Shown here: positions 46,701-58,993 of the stretch, in pieces | Layout: each line of letters starts with the position of its first letter | Position numbering within the stretch: the first letter of the stretch is position 1 | NCBI GenBank assembly: GCA_025504975.1 | Contig: JANUWI010000003.1 | Span: forward strand, 372,001 to 436,000 | Reading direction: 5' to 3' | From: Plenodomus lindquistii | Taxonomy: Eukaryota > Ascomycota > Dothideomycetes > Pleosporales > Leptosphaeriaceae | DNA length: 64,000 bases | The notes under the pieces: generated by a model | Told to the model about the DNA's origin: nothing | Databases searched by the model: none | Seen by the model: only the letters and a program-made list of their open reading frames with translations | Program-made: the position numbers and the translations under genes

Positions 46701-49700
46701 GAAAGTTCTGGGAATGTTCACGGCGACTCGGCACTCTCGCGTGCCGCCCCCAAACAAACGTTTCGGCCTCCACACCAACACCGTGGCACTTGTGGCTAGT
46801 GTGGACAAGGCACCCGCGTATTGTACATACGAGGACTGAATGCGCCTGCACATTGGCGTCTTGGCCAGCAAGTTGACAGCGCGTCTCATGCATTGTAGTC
46901 TATGCAAAGATACGTGGACAGGCTTCTGAACGCGTGGATAACTCGACGACTTGGAACGATCCCAACCAGCCTTTCAAGATCTGTATCATGGCGCAGTTGA
47001 GATTGTGGTACTCAAAACCAAGTTTGTCGGAAATTGTCGCATGACTGAAACAGAACGAACCGCGTGAGAGACAAGCGGAGGTTGAAGATGAGTAAGGCCG
47101 TGTTCCAGGCTGGGCATTTACCGACTTGCCTTCTGTTGAAGTTTACTTGGATTAGTCATCTATGGTAGTGGACGGCGGAGGCCCGAACACGCGCAGATTT
47201 CGTGGAGAGATCATTCGCGATGACGAACTTCGAATTTGCTTGCCGTTTACAGACTAACACTCCAGATAGAGTTGCTGGTACAGCAACGAGCCTGGGAGGC
47301 ATGATGCATGTAGATTGTTAGCGGGTGAGGGGACCAGAAGCGAGGGTTGTTGATCACGTGCGGTCCACCATTGACGCCCACGAAGAACACGCATGCGGCC
47401 GTACGACAGTAAAGCCAGAATTGACTATGCAGATCTGATCTGAACTGTGTGTGCAAAACTCAGCCTCGTATTCGCCAAGCAGTGGGTGATCGACGACGCC
47501 ACGCAGTAACTTGGCACTGTTAAACTGCATCTGCGTGCCAGAAAGATACAGTCTCGTTAGCATGTACTCCTATGTCGAAACACACAGAGATTATCGTGCA
47601 TTGGGTACCAGTTCAGTTCTTAGGCAAAGCATGTATTGCCTGAAAAGAGTAGTCTGCAGAACCGTTAATCAAGCTCACTCAATCATCAATCTTTGCACAG
47701 TATAGACCCTGTCGAATTTCGAACTGCCCATTTTGGCAAGAGGATGATCTCCTACACGGCATGATCGCAAGATGCCCCGCAATTGTCCGGTCCAGTGTAT
47801 TCTAGTTGGAACGCCAGGCTGCAGAGGAGATTGCAACGGCGGCGACAGGTAGTGAATTACAGACTGCATAGATATTTTGATAGCTACTTACATTTAATGG
47901 ACCTGAGTCCGAGATTGTGGCAGGACTAGCAGCGGGATGCAATCTTGCGGCGTTCAGACTATCGGTTGGTGCATGCCGCTCAGAGGATAGCTCTGGAAAA
48001 TCTTGGGGACGTTGTGACAGTCAAGTTCGGTACACAGCCAGCAATGGACCATTGTGTAGCGGTATAGCAATCAGTAATGTTGTCCCTGTGATACGTGCCG
48101 TTCGCAAAGTTGTTCTGATAGGGCGGCGCTCGCAGTCGCACTGCCTGACGAGGCGTCCACCACCGAACAGTGTACTGTCGTTTGCAGGAAGGAAATTCAT
48201 CACGGCTTACCATCGCCCCAGGCGAGGGAATGAGCCAGTATATCGTATTTATGTAAAGGTCTTGGCAAAGGAGATGCAGTCTCCCGGCGGTCCGAAGTCG
48301 AGCAGAACTTACTGTAGTACTGTACGAGTAGAGACTGACACCATAGGGAAGAGTAAGCAACGAGCTGGTGGAACACCTCGTGTAGATCGATGTCTCGCGT
48401 GGACATGGCTAATTGTACACGGAGTCGGCCGATGGAGCAATGGCGGCTTTCGCAGTGACCACACGGGACAGATGCTTATGAGCTTGCAGAATCTAGAGTC
48501 TGCGGTTGGATCACGTTCATGTTTGGTCTGTTGTCAGCAGCATGAGGTGAAGTCTAGAGCACGCGTACGCATGCACTCGAGAATTACATGAATCACGTAT
48601 TGTGGCTTGGCACGAACAGATCTGTGCTCTTACACAACAATTTTTACGACTGCACTGCAGCTGTCGAACCCTGACAACTTTGATCGCCAAAAGCTAGCTA
48701 TAGCGTTAGCATGTATGTATCCAGTTGACTGGCTGGTATTAGCCAGTGTGGCCTGCACGATATGCGAAAGGGACTGGTGTTTTGCGTGGAATGACTAACG
48801 CTTACTCCGTCTTTGCCTCATTGGTCTGATCAGACACCGTTTGCGACACCACGAGCCATTTTCCACCATGCTAAACAGCGCAAATGCGTGGAAAAGGAGA
48901 TGGCTCGGGCTGAGAAATGGTACATCTACCCGGTGGAAAGTAGTGATCAGGGCTACTCGGCCGAGGTTCACATCGATGATCAGAAAATTCGAGACCGCTG
49001 GCATGACGTTATCCATCGAGGCCTCACCATGACGCCTAAGCAATGCAGTATTTTGTATCTGATGAGGCATCTCGACATTGTCAGGGTTGATGCTGATCTC
49101 GGCAGCTGGTGTGCCTTTGCTCGTCGCTGAGCGGGCGGGTGTTTGTCCGCACGGTTTTGGACGTGGATGTGGCTACGGCCGCTAGCCGACTGCTGCGATC
49201 TCGAAAGGCTCTCGAGGGTTCGTTGCTGCCGGCAAGGGACCGAGGACAACGTCACCTGTCCTTACTCTGGTTGACCAGTAGAGGGAGCGGGTTTTGGCAG
49301 TTTCCTTGTCCACGGTCCGCCTGTTGGCCGACTCCGCGCGCCCTCGCTTTGTCACTAGACGCCCGCCGAAGTTCGAACTGAGCCCAGTGCCTTCGTCAGG
49401 TTGGCGCAGGGCGCCAATGCCAGCCCCCTGCAAAGGCACTAAAGGTGATCCAACGTCCGATGGGTTGCTCGTAGACGGGCAGGGGTCTTAGCTACCCAGG
49501 ATCGGCGGGACTCATAATTACAATTTCAATACCGAGCTTCAGCATGGACAGGCGCACGCTTAACGCCGAGCATCCGCGTGCAGCTATGCTCTGACGCGAA
49601 TGTTATAATGCTTCGCTGCCCACTCCAGCCATGGCCGTATTTAGAGCCCAGGTTCCACGTACATCTCATACATCCAGGACTATTCCGGCTTTTCTCTCTA

Positions 49701-49802
49701 ATACAAGAGCACCCATACTACAACCAGCCTTGCACCGTCAGACTACTCTTGACCAACCCGGCACGGCATTGGATATTCTGAACGACTCTCACACCCTTCT
49801 CA
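40798..49802. other. Gene desert of about 9 kb
   Basis: I find no credible gene in this stretch. The longest frames (for example 46408-46893 minus and 47917-48591 plus) show no domain and are as long as chance allows. Simple repeats cluster at the left end: ACCTCACG three times at 40967-40990 followed by a CCTT tract, a 16-bp palindrome at 41151-41166, and (TG)n at 41421-41435. From about 41400 to 41960 the plus strand is G/T-rich and poor in C. The right end (about 49130-49500) is GC-rich and probably belongs to the promoter of the FCR1-like regulator. Confidence 0.45.
41151..41166. repeat. 16-bp perfect palindrome
   Basis: TCCCCGGA is followed directly by its reverse complement TCCGGGGA. 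Each half contains CCGGGG, which fits the fungal carbon-repressor consensus SYGGRG, so a dimer site is possible. Confidence 0.6.
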
Positions 49803-50823
49803 ATGTCGCCTCATAGAGCCGACTCAATGGATACCCAAGACAACATCAGGAAGCGCGTATGTAAAGCTTGCGATCGCTGCAGATTGAAGAAGTCCAAGGT
49901 ACGCAACCTAAGCACAATGTGAGACGTGAACCTGAAAGCTGACTGATCGCCCTTGCAGTGCGATGGAGCTAGTCCTTGCAGCCGCTGTAAAGCCGACAAT
50001 GCCATCTGTGTCTTTGGGGAGAGGAAGAAGTCGCAAGACAAGGTCTATCCCAAAGGGTATGCTAATCCCGGCGCCTTGCTCGGTATCAGGTACTAACAGC
50101 TCTAGATACGTTGAGATGCTTGAACAACAACAAACACAACTCGTAGCCGGTCTTCGGGAACTCTACAGTCGACTACAGAAAGGCGAGAGTTGGCCAGGCC
50201 AGCCACTGCGTGAAACCTCAGGAGGACATCCCCTTACCCATGACATTCTTGAGCGTCTAGACCTTCTGCATCCATCGAGCGAAGGGAGTAGCAACTACGA
50301 GGGTTTCGAGGATGACTGCAACCGCATGCAACAAAAGCTCCTTGAGCGTGGCGCACCCTTTACACAGAGAAGAGGATCTGTTAGCTCGGATTCAGAACAT
50401 GGTCAAACTGCATCACCCTCATCGCACACCGAAACACCCAGCATAAGGACATCCTTCGCTTTCACCAGCCCCTTTGCTCGTAACAACGCACCGCCAACAC
50501 CGCCTATGAACAGCCCGTTTCCAAGACAGTCCCAAATGGTATCTCCTGTAAAGCAGGAACCGAACATGATGTCACCAACTTTTGTGGACGCGCGTGCTTT
50601 GGACCCATCATCGCTCTCGAGGACGGCTTGGATGAATGATTCAATGATGATGGATGAACCAGTCGACTTTAGCAAACCCATGTACGGATTTGATACTTTC
50701 GGAAACTTTGATCACACCATGATGGTAGATCCACTCACGTTGAACGACCCTATGATGCCCGACTGGAATAACCCGAACGAATTGGACTTCAACAACTTCA
50801 TTCAAAATCCAATTGGCGCATAA
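49803..50823 (+). CDS. Zn2Cys6 transcription factor, FCR1-like
   Basis: Three exons, 49803-49898, 49959-50056 and 50106-50823, give 303 residues. The second intron ends with a CTAAC branch site near the TAG. The zinc cluster runs Cys23-x2-Cys26-x6-Cys33-x5-Cys39-x2-Cys42-x6-Cys49, split by the first intron right before Cys33, a common place. It is followed by FGERKKSQDKVYPKGYVEMLEQQQ, the linker and dimerisation coil seen in fungal FCR1-type proteins (named after a Candida fluconazole-resistance regulator). The rest is Ser/Pro-rich and then Met/Asp/Asn/Phe-rich, with acidic hydrophobic patches at the C-terminus typical of activation domains. There is no large regulatory domain. Drug-response control is only a name-based guess. 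A second in-frame ATG lies 24 bases downstream. Confidence 0.85.
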
Positions 50824-51805
50824 GCGGTGCGCTCTCGTATCCGATTCTTTTTTTCCGTATCTCCGTTTAGCGATTTAGCGTGCTCTGGTCCGAGCAGGTC
50901 CACAAATGGCGTTTGGTCCGGGCTCTGGTGATTGGCGTTACTCGCACGCTGTCGGCGTCGCATCGTACTTTTGCATTTCTTCGATATCACGGCAAGTGGC
51001 GTAGTCAAGGGTTCAGTATGATAAGGGATGGAGGGTGAGGCTTGCTACTGACGAGCAAGTACCCTAGCGGTAAGCCGCACATGTATATCATAGAAGCTGA
51101 CCAGGGAAATATCCTCTTTGGTGGGCACTGCAATCAAAATCTCACATTACAAGTTCTGGCCAGCCTTCCGTTGTGTTGGCGTGGATTGTTGGTCCGAAGC
51201 GTGCGGCGCATGATGATCAATCACTCTTGGAAATTTAGCGGACGAATTTTCGCGAGAGCTGAGCTGAGCGGATAAGGACCAAGTCTAATTCAACTCAACA
51301 TGGTACTTTTTGCGATTAACTGGATGTTCACAATGCAAAAAGAAGTGTCGGCCCCACCGTCCGCTTAAAGCTTTCTGGAACTGTTCTTGTCCTGACGAAC
51401 GGGACGGCGGAAGAATTGCCATAAAGAGCTCCACGCGATGATTAGGCTAAAGAGCAGCAAACAAATACTATATGCTTCGAGCGCATCGTTCGAGTTGCCG
51501 CGCGCCATCAACCTCGCCCAAGCATCTCTGGATCACAATACTCATCAACCCCCTTTTCTGTACAGTCCAGACCAAAATAAGGCCTAAGTCCATGTAGGTT
51601 TTCGAGGTCGCGTACATCCCCGCACTGTTCTCACCGCCGACGATCTACCCCTCATTGCACTTAGAAGACCGTCACCAGATATCACATATACCACAAATTA
51701 GTTCCTCAGAACGGCGTTCGCCGTATTGCCTAGGTCATTTCACTGATCAAAATAAGTAAACCACTGTACGCCAACTAGCCGAGCCGAAGAACTGAACGCC
51801 GAATC
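50824..51805. other. Intergenic: promoter of the aldose epimerase gene
   Basis: Nearly 1 kb without a recognisable gene. The two flanking genes point the same way, so the right half should hold the epimerase promoter. Confidence 0.4.
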
Positions 51806-52857
51806 ATGTCAACAAAAGCATTTACCTTCCTCCCTCTGGGGGCCATTATTCAAAACTTTGTGGTTGGTGGCACGAACATCGTCCAAGGATTTCCAACCGC
51901 AGAACTGTATAAACAGCATAATGCCCCATACTTTGGGGAGACCATCGGCCGGATTGCAAACCGTGTCTCGAAAGGAAAGATCAACGAGCTCAATGGAAAG
52001 TCGTACCAGTTGCCCATCAACAATGGACCAAACTCTCTTCATGGTGGAATCAATGGCTGGGGCAAACGTGAATTCAAGGGCCCTTTCAATGTTGAGCGCA
52101 ACGGTAAACAAGCGACATTTTTCAAGTACTTGAGCACAGACGGCGAAGAGGGCTACCCAGGCACTATAGAGGTCCGCGTCTGGTACGTGCAAGAGAAGGA
52201 AGAGGTGGAAGGCACTCAACAGGAAGTTCTCTATATTGAGTATGAGGCTGAGCTGGTGGGAGACGAGGTAGACGAGACTGCGATCAATATGACAAACCAC
52301 AGGTATAGGTAACACTAAACAACGCTTTGAGACTCATACTAACAAGGTGTGTCAGCTACTTTAACCTGACGGGATCGACTTCGATCACAGGCACAGAGGT
52401 TACTCTCATCACCAACAAGTACCAAGTGGTCGACGACGGAGGCATTCCAACAGGTCCTATCGAGGAGTACCCTGGCCTATCTCCCAAGAAGACGTTCACT
52501 CTTGGTGAAGAAAAACCCGATATTGACGATTGTTTCGTCGTCAACACCGACCCTAGTACCATTACTATTGACACGCGCACATCTCCTCTCCAAAAGATCG
52601 CCTCTTTCTACCACCCGGAAAGCAAGATTCACCTTGAGATCCACAGTACCGAGCCTGGCTTCCAATTCTATACCGGGAAGTACATTGATGTTCCTGCGGT
52701 TGGTGGTTTACCCGCGAGAGGCGCACGATCAGGGTTCTGCGTTGAGCCTAGTCGGTGTGTCAACGCGATCAACATACCTGAATTCAAGCACACCATGCTC
52801 CTGAAGAAAGGTGAGAAATACGGAAGCAAGATTGTCTACAGGGGCTGGAAAGCATAG
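51806..52857 (+). CDS. Aldose 1-epimerase (galactose mutarotase)
   Basis: Two exons, 51806-52302 and 52356-52857, give 332 residues; the 53-nt intron splits the Ser codon of the signature NHSYFNLTG. The enzyme interconverts alpha and beta anomers of galactose, glucose and related sugars in the cytosol, feeding the Leloir pathway. Visible active-site parts are GETIGRIANRVSKG, NNGPNSLHGG with His79, the catalytic His165 in NHSYFNLTG, DIDDCFV, and the catalytic-base Glu296 in GFCVEPSRCVNAIN. The length fits the family (about 330-350). No other galactose gene is nearby, although the adjacent regulator is in the same orientation. Confidence 0.95.
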
Positions 52858-55800
52858 TCTATCATCGAGCAAGATTCTTGTAAGAGATCAATAGACATTG
52901 AGTGCAGTGAGCAACTGAGGCATGATATCTCAATAGACTCTCGGCAAAACATACCCTTCGTGACTGCGCTCCCAAAATGTTCAGAGTCAAAATCGCACAA
53001 GATGGTGACTCAAAGTAATGACCATATCATGTGTTTACTCATTTGCCAGCTCTGGCTCGCAAAGACTTTCTGGCTATAAGACATCATGACCTACTTGAAC
53101 CTAGAGTAGCTTGGGCAACCGGACAAGTCCCACAACAGTCTAGACTTTGGTGATATTTTTGCGGTTCAGTTGTCTGGCGCATCACCTTTCCCAAGTGCCT
53201 TGGCTTTCGCACACTAGTGTTCTGTCCTGTCGACCAGTCGGTTAGCGGAAATTCCGCTATCCGCTCAGCCAAGTCAGGATTAACTAGGTCCACCGCAATC
53301 AAGCTTTGAGGCAGGAACCGCCTGAGCCACACCCTAAGCCCATCCTAATTGCAATCACATCCTTATCCGGGAGCGCCAACCGCATCTTTTGCCCATTGGT
53401 GTATTGCAGAAATGGATGAGATACGCAAGTAGCTAGGTCACAGGCACAGAGAGAGACCAACAGTTCAGGCCTTACCAGCATCGACAATTGCTGCTACCGT
53501 GACAGGACATCAACAATGCTGACGTCAAGATCACGGGTCTGCCTCGAGCGTACCAAATCAAATCCGCCGGGCCTATCTCCCCCCTCTTCCCCACCGCGAT
53601 CGCCGCCGTACCTGCATGGCATCTCCCGTGATAGGTCAGAGTAAGACATCCCAGCCTAGATATCGTTATTCACGCAATTGCTCAAGTGGTGAAAGTAACG
53701 TACTGAGCCTCATCGCATTCATTGGAAGAGCCATTCCAGCCCCCTTGATGTCTTCCGTATGGCTAACGTCGTCCACCTGAATTTTGTACGGATGTGCTGT
53801 TCGCAATCGGTGGTTGTCGCAGCACGTTTGCTTGCAATTACAATCTTTACTCGAACTAGGGCAACGAACCAACATCGCTATTGATAAAGATGTGCCCAAT
53901 CACCACTCTTGCGGTCTCCTTGCTCACGCTGCACTGCTGTAAGATAGTTATCAAAGTCAATCGCCATGCACCCAAGGCCGTTACAACAGCGGGTCCAACA
54001 GAGACCCGCAATGCGTCACTGTGCATGATGCGAACAGCAAACCGCTCACGATGTCTCAATTGCGGCAGCATCCACCGGGATGGAAAATCCTCCACTGTAG
54101 ATCCTCGGTCGGTACCACCACCATGGGCAGTTCACAACGTTGCCATAGCAGGGGGTCGCATCTAGATCGTTGTGGCACACCCCGCACCCCTCTCACTTAT
54201 CACAACTCCAGCTGTGCTTTTGTGTAATCGGCTATTTACATGGAATGCCCATACCAGCCACGTCGTGACAGCCATGACTTGTTTCCGTGCTATGAATAGT
54301 CATGATCGTTACACTGTACCAACGTTGGGCTGGAGATTACGAACTTCTAATGCGGGTCGAGAAGAATTGGCATCTGCAAGCGGATATTCGGCACACCTTT
54401 TGTTAGCCTACCAGCCTCATCCGATTTCAATACAGCCATCACGCACATTTCACTTGCGCCTGCTGCCGCGCTTAAACATGTTATTGCGATAGTAACATCA
54501 TGCAAGCCACACAGATGACTGCGGCGGAGGACGCAGCAGGCTGCCGACATTGAACCTAAAAATCAATGTCTGCAAGAAATCACATTTTTGAGGTAAACAT
54601 ACACGCGATCTTACCGCATATAGACGACGAGCATCAAGATTTGCGGCGACATGCTGTCGCTTCGCGTCGTGCGAACTCGATGCACACGCTGCACATGGCT
54701 CACTGCAGCAAATTCCCACCTAATGCGTCATTACAGCAAGACTTGAGATTCTCTAACAGCCTCGTACGACGTCAAAGAGGCAAGCATGCACTTCTTGATT
54801 GGCAATCACGATCATGCACGTATCGCCGCGCTGCAGACCGGCGTAATGATGTTTCCTCGCCGGTATCCGCCCACGCCTTAATCGCACGCCTCGCATCAAC
54901 ACGATGTTTTTCAAGCCACAATAGCTCCTATCGATTAAGTACCGCCATGACCTTACTGTGATTAACCACATGAGCTCAAGTGCGTCTATCTTATTGGACG
55001 GAAGGACATTGGGGCATTCCGTTCACGGCTGAGACCGAACTAGCGAGGCTCCTTACCCGTTCGTCGATCTACCCGAAAAGCTTCGGGCATTTGTACATGT
55101 GGATTGGCGGGGAATCACTGGATTTCTAGCGATGTACGTACAGGTCAAGTGCAACGGACAGACTTCCGGTCTCTACGTAACATCGATATATACTACTAAC
55201 ACCATGTAAGAAGGCATATAGAGTACCTCGTATTGCAACACACGCCGTTAGCAACTACACCTAAAGTGGCGACAAGGACGGCGACTTGAGCTGAGAAATC
55301 TGCTCAGTCGGCAGGTGACGTCAAGGATCGCAATTTCGAATTCCATCGCGGTGTACAGCACAGCGTACCTCGGGGCCAAATATTCGCCGGATGTGGAACT
55401 CAGTGCTTTCGAAGTACCAACATTCGCTTGGCTTCAATCTCAGCGATCTCGCAATGCCTACGGTCGCTGAAAGGAAATCGCTTTCTTGACCCCTCGAGAG
55501 CTACTGTGTACATTGTATATAGCTCGAGATACACTATAGCTCGAGATACACTATAGCTCGAGATACACTATAGCTCGAGATACACTATAGCTCGAGATAC
55601 ACTTTTTGTGTGCTCGCATTGGGTTCATTGTAGTGTGAACTTCATCGTCTCGTCACTAACAGTCTCTAGTCACGGACACCTTGCTCATACAATCAAAGAT
55701 TTCGTGTAAACCAGCATTTGCAAACGCAGCATGTGAAGAAACCGGGAACGTTGCGAGTCTTCGTTGTCGACCACGCGGCCTGATGCCTGCGCATTAGCAT

Positions 55801-58557
55801 GCCACGTCGTTGTCTCCCCCAACAGACCAAGTCTATAACGACGCATCCCCAGTCCTAGAACACGACGCATTAGAGAGCCAGTGATGTAATTCACGGGCGC
55901 AAGATACGTCTGCTAAACTCGCATATTCAGGTCTCTCAAGCTGTAAGTCCAAGGTCCAGGTATGCACAAGACACTGATTTCGCACACGAACAAAGGCCCG
56001 ATTGCGTGTACGAGTAAGAACTTGCGCATAACACAACATGCTCGCAAGGCATGGACGACTCGAAGCCTGCAGTACACACCAGGTACAACGTTGTAGAGTT
56101 GTGACAAAATAAGGCCGTTCAATCTGTGCCCCCGGTCTCAAATGACGGTGTAGAATCACACACATTGCCTCGCACGATGAATGCGCCACCCTGGCTTGCA
56201 TGCATATGCCTGGTATGTAGCTCCTCGCTTTTTGCGCAATCAAGTCTCCCGAGTCATCGGTTTTTACTCACCGCCTGGTTGGAAATCGATGAGGTCGCGG
56301 GCCGTGAACATTTATGCGGCCTCCGTTGTGTTCAGAAGAAGTACAATGGACTTTGCGAGTGGCCGCTTCAACAAACGCTTCAATTCCGCCAAAGTCGAAA
56401 AGACTGGCTTACAACGCACGAATTGGCTCGCTGTATATGCAACATTCGATACTATCGCTTCACGACAAGGAGTCTCCCTCTACGTCCCTACAGAGGCAAA
56501 GTCAAGAGTGAACCCACCGCTTTGCGATTTCCCGCATCACAAGCAAAATCCACACAGTTTCGACCAGCTAAATGTATTTAATCCAAAACATGCTTTCGAA
56601 AATCAGCTTCTCAAGTTCATTGTTTCGATATTGCTAAGCAAGAAGTCCCTGTCGCCATACCGAATCACAAAAGTCCGAGGATTCGTGCTCTTGGTCACCG
56701 AAAAGCAAGGAGACACAACTCGAATGCAGGGCGAGTTGTACTACAAGCTCTACATCTTAATTCCTCGTCACACACGCATACGCAAGCCGTGTGGTCAGAA
56801 CTCTGGCACCCATTCGACCGAAATGCTAGTATCTCCTCTGCCCTAGCTCTACATCTACCAACCTAGTATTGTGTATTTGCCAGACTTAAGTCGTAGTCTC
56901 CCCATCTCTTCTACCTCTCAACATTATCTTCTTGGAAATTGCTTGTTCTTGAAAATGCCTTTGAACAAGGGGGATCACTACTTACCTCCATACAGCCAAA
57001 GAGCCAATGCACTCGCGACACCTATCCATTAGAGTTAGGTGGACACAAGGAATCCTCCAGTGAGATGGCGACAAAAACCAACCCAGCAATCTCCATCACA
57101 AAACACACATGATTTCACTTCCACGCTCTAGAAAAACCGGTGATTCCATACACAACTAATTGCGCTCGCATGCATCTTCCTTCCTTCCTTTCCATTCTTT
57201 GCTCTGCAACTACTATTGAACTTCTCTATATACGCTCAACCATTTCGCGCTAACGATTAATACCATGCCTTTCCCCACCTCTGATGTCATCACACATCAC
57301 GTACCGTCTGCGGCTCAAAGAACGATCAGCAACATGGACATATCACATCACATACCCAAGCATTTTAGCTAAGCTTCGATAAACCTAGCCGTAGGATCGA
57401 TCAGTCTTGTATGGTCTTGGCGGCGATTATATGTGTAACTTGCTATATACCGTGGGATGGATGATGTTTGGTAGGTACGTAGTATACTGCACGATAGTAT
57501 AAGAGGACCATCTTGAGCCGTCTAAAGAAGGAAGAGTGCGCTGACGATCCCGGTGAAGTTGAATATTTTTTAGGGCAGGGGGGCGGTCCCGAACGGTGGC
57601 ATCTGTGCTAAGGTAGGGTAAATTGAGTTGAGTTGAGTTCAGATTGTGAGAAGACTTTCTATTACTCTATTTGAGTATATCTATTATTACTATAATGCAC
57701 ATACACATACCTACTATACATCACCCTATCCACCATGCCCTCTCCCTCATTGCCTTACCCAAAATGCTGCATGTCCTCCCCACCCTCTTCCCCCTCCTCA
57801 TCCTCGACAGAATGCGGGATTTGACACTGAGACGTTTAGTCGGCAGTACACCACCTCCCAACGCCCAGCTGCGAACCCGGTTCCGAGGAGTTTTAGAGTC
57901 GCGAGGAAGTTATACGGGGAGTGAGACGGAGGTGAGTTTTTTGTTCACTTGATTCAGAAACGAAAGCGGGTTTTGGGGTTATGCGAATACTACTGCCTCC
58001 AGCGACGCTATTGTAGAGTACGAGAATTGGGAATCAGTTACATCACTGCCCAAAGAGCGTGTTCGCATATCGAGGCTGAATTACCGACCAAGATTGCGTT
58101 TGAAGATGTGTTGGATCAAGCCAGGCAAGAATGGGAGGGAATAATATAGAGTAAAGTCGAGATTGTGGATGATGGACACTGGACGCTGAAGCGTATTTTG
58201 TATTCTGCTTTGTACCAAAATGGGTCTCATGCCGATTGATAAGACGGGGGGAGAATCCGTACTGGGTGTCTGGCGAGGGCCTGCCGTATTGTGATGATAA
58301 TTGTGCAAGTCCTTTCCCCCGCCTCTTGTGGTATGGACATGGAGTTGACGGCGTGACGCTGAATAGACACCATGGGATACGTACCGCACCCTCTTTCCCA
58401 TTCTGCCACCTCCTCTTTGTATAGCCGTACTCGCGCGTCCTCTCCGGTGTAATTTCCATCTTCACAAAATTGAGGAATACAGATGGAGGCTGTCAGATTC
58501 CCAGCATATGATCCCATTAGCTGTGAAACCTGCAGACGGGACGCCAATATTTTCTAG
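52858..58557. other. Gene desert of about 5.7 kb
   Basis: No credible intact gene was found. It contains the 17-bp tandem repeat at 55521-55603. A 221-codon plus frame at 56181-56846 begins with ATG but shows no domain. At 57790-58150 a coding-like stretch could be joined over a very short 37-nt gap, yet matches nothing I know; it may be more debris of the GH92 pseudogene just downstream. Confidence 0.4.
55521..55603. repeat. 17-bp tandem repeat, about 4.9 copies
   Basis: The unit AGCTCGAGATACACTAT starts at 55521, 55538, 55555, 55572 and 55589. The first four copies are identical and the last breaks off after 15 bases. Each unit carries the palindrome CTCGAG. Confidence 0.9.
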
Positions 58558-58993
58558 GCTAAAACTTGGGAAAAGGCATTTAGTGCTACGCCACACGACA
58601 TGGCCAACGTCATTGAACTGATGGGCGGCGATGAAGCTTTGGTTCGTCGCCTCGATGCAAGTTTCATCCAGTTGGTTAATCTTTAACCTCGTGGGTGTGT
58701 ATCCGGTGCCAGGTCAGCCGTTGTATTTGCTCTCTGCGCCGAGGTCTTCATAGAGCAAGGTCCGATTGTCTGGGGGAACGGAGGCTGAGTCAGAGCCGAG
58801 GATTGTAGCGAGGAACTTGTCAGATGCAACCTGCTACCCGCGAAAAGTCTTAGTGAACAACCAGGAGCTGGATAGAGATTGGTTGAGCCACGAGGAACTT
58901 GCTGGAGGCGGTGAGTTGGTGTTTGGGATGGGCAGTGAACCGAAGATGTGGGATACTGGCGATAGACCATGGCCATTGTCGACACGGGCATGA
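58558..58993 (+). pseudogene. Remnant of a GH92 alpha-mannosidase gene
   Basis: Three pieces in the right order recall glycoside hydrolase family 92 (alpha-1,2-mannosidase). Piece one (58558-58686, frame 1) encodes WEKAFSATPHDM and then NVIELMGGDEALVRRLDASF, the family's PHDM/LMGG region, and ends at a stop. Piece two (from 58688, frame 2) encodes VGVYPVPGQPLYLLSAPR and hits a stop at 58751. Piece three (58766-58993, frame 2) encodes RNLSDATCYPRKVLVNNQ, then DRDWLSHEELAGGGELVFGMG, the C-terminal beta domain. About 150 residues expected between pieces one and two, including the GLPGNDDSGAMSSW region, are missing. Deletion, frameshift and stops make it non-functional. Upstream parts of the family were not found. 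Confidence 0.7.

Noticed and set aside
47917..48591. 224-codon plus-strand frame in the desert
   Set aside because: No domain, atypical Cys/Arg/Ser-rich composition and overlapping frames on the other strand; length is within chance for this base composition.
48813..49130. 105-codon frame before the FCR1-like gene
   Set aside because: The first codon is TTG; from the first ATG at 48900 only 76 residues remain and nothing is recognised.
56181..56846. 221-codon plus-strand frame starting with ATG
   Set aside because: No recognisable motif and no supporting introns or neighbours; treated as chance or debris.
57646..58149. Possible two-exon gene joined across 57919-57955
   Set aside because: The joined sequence is coding-like but the intron would be only 37 nt, shorter than every other intron here, and no family is recognised.
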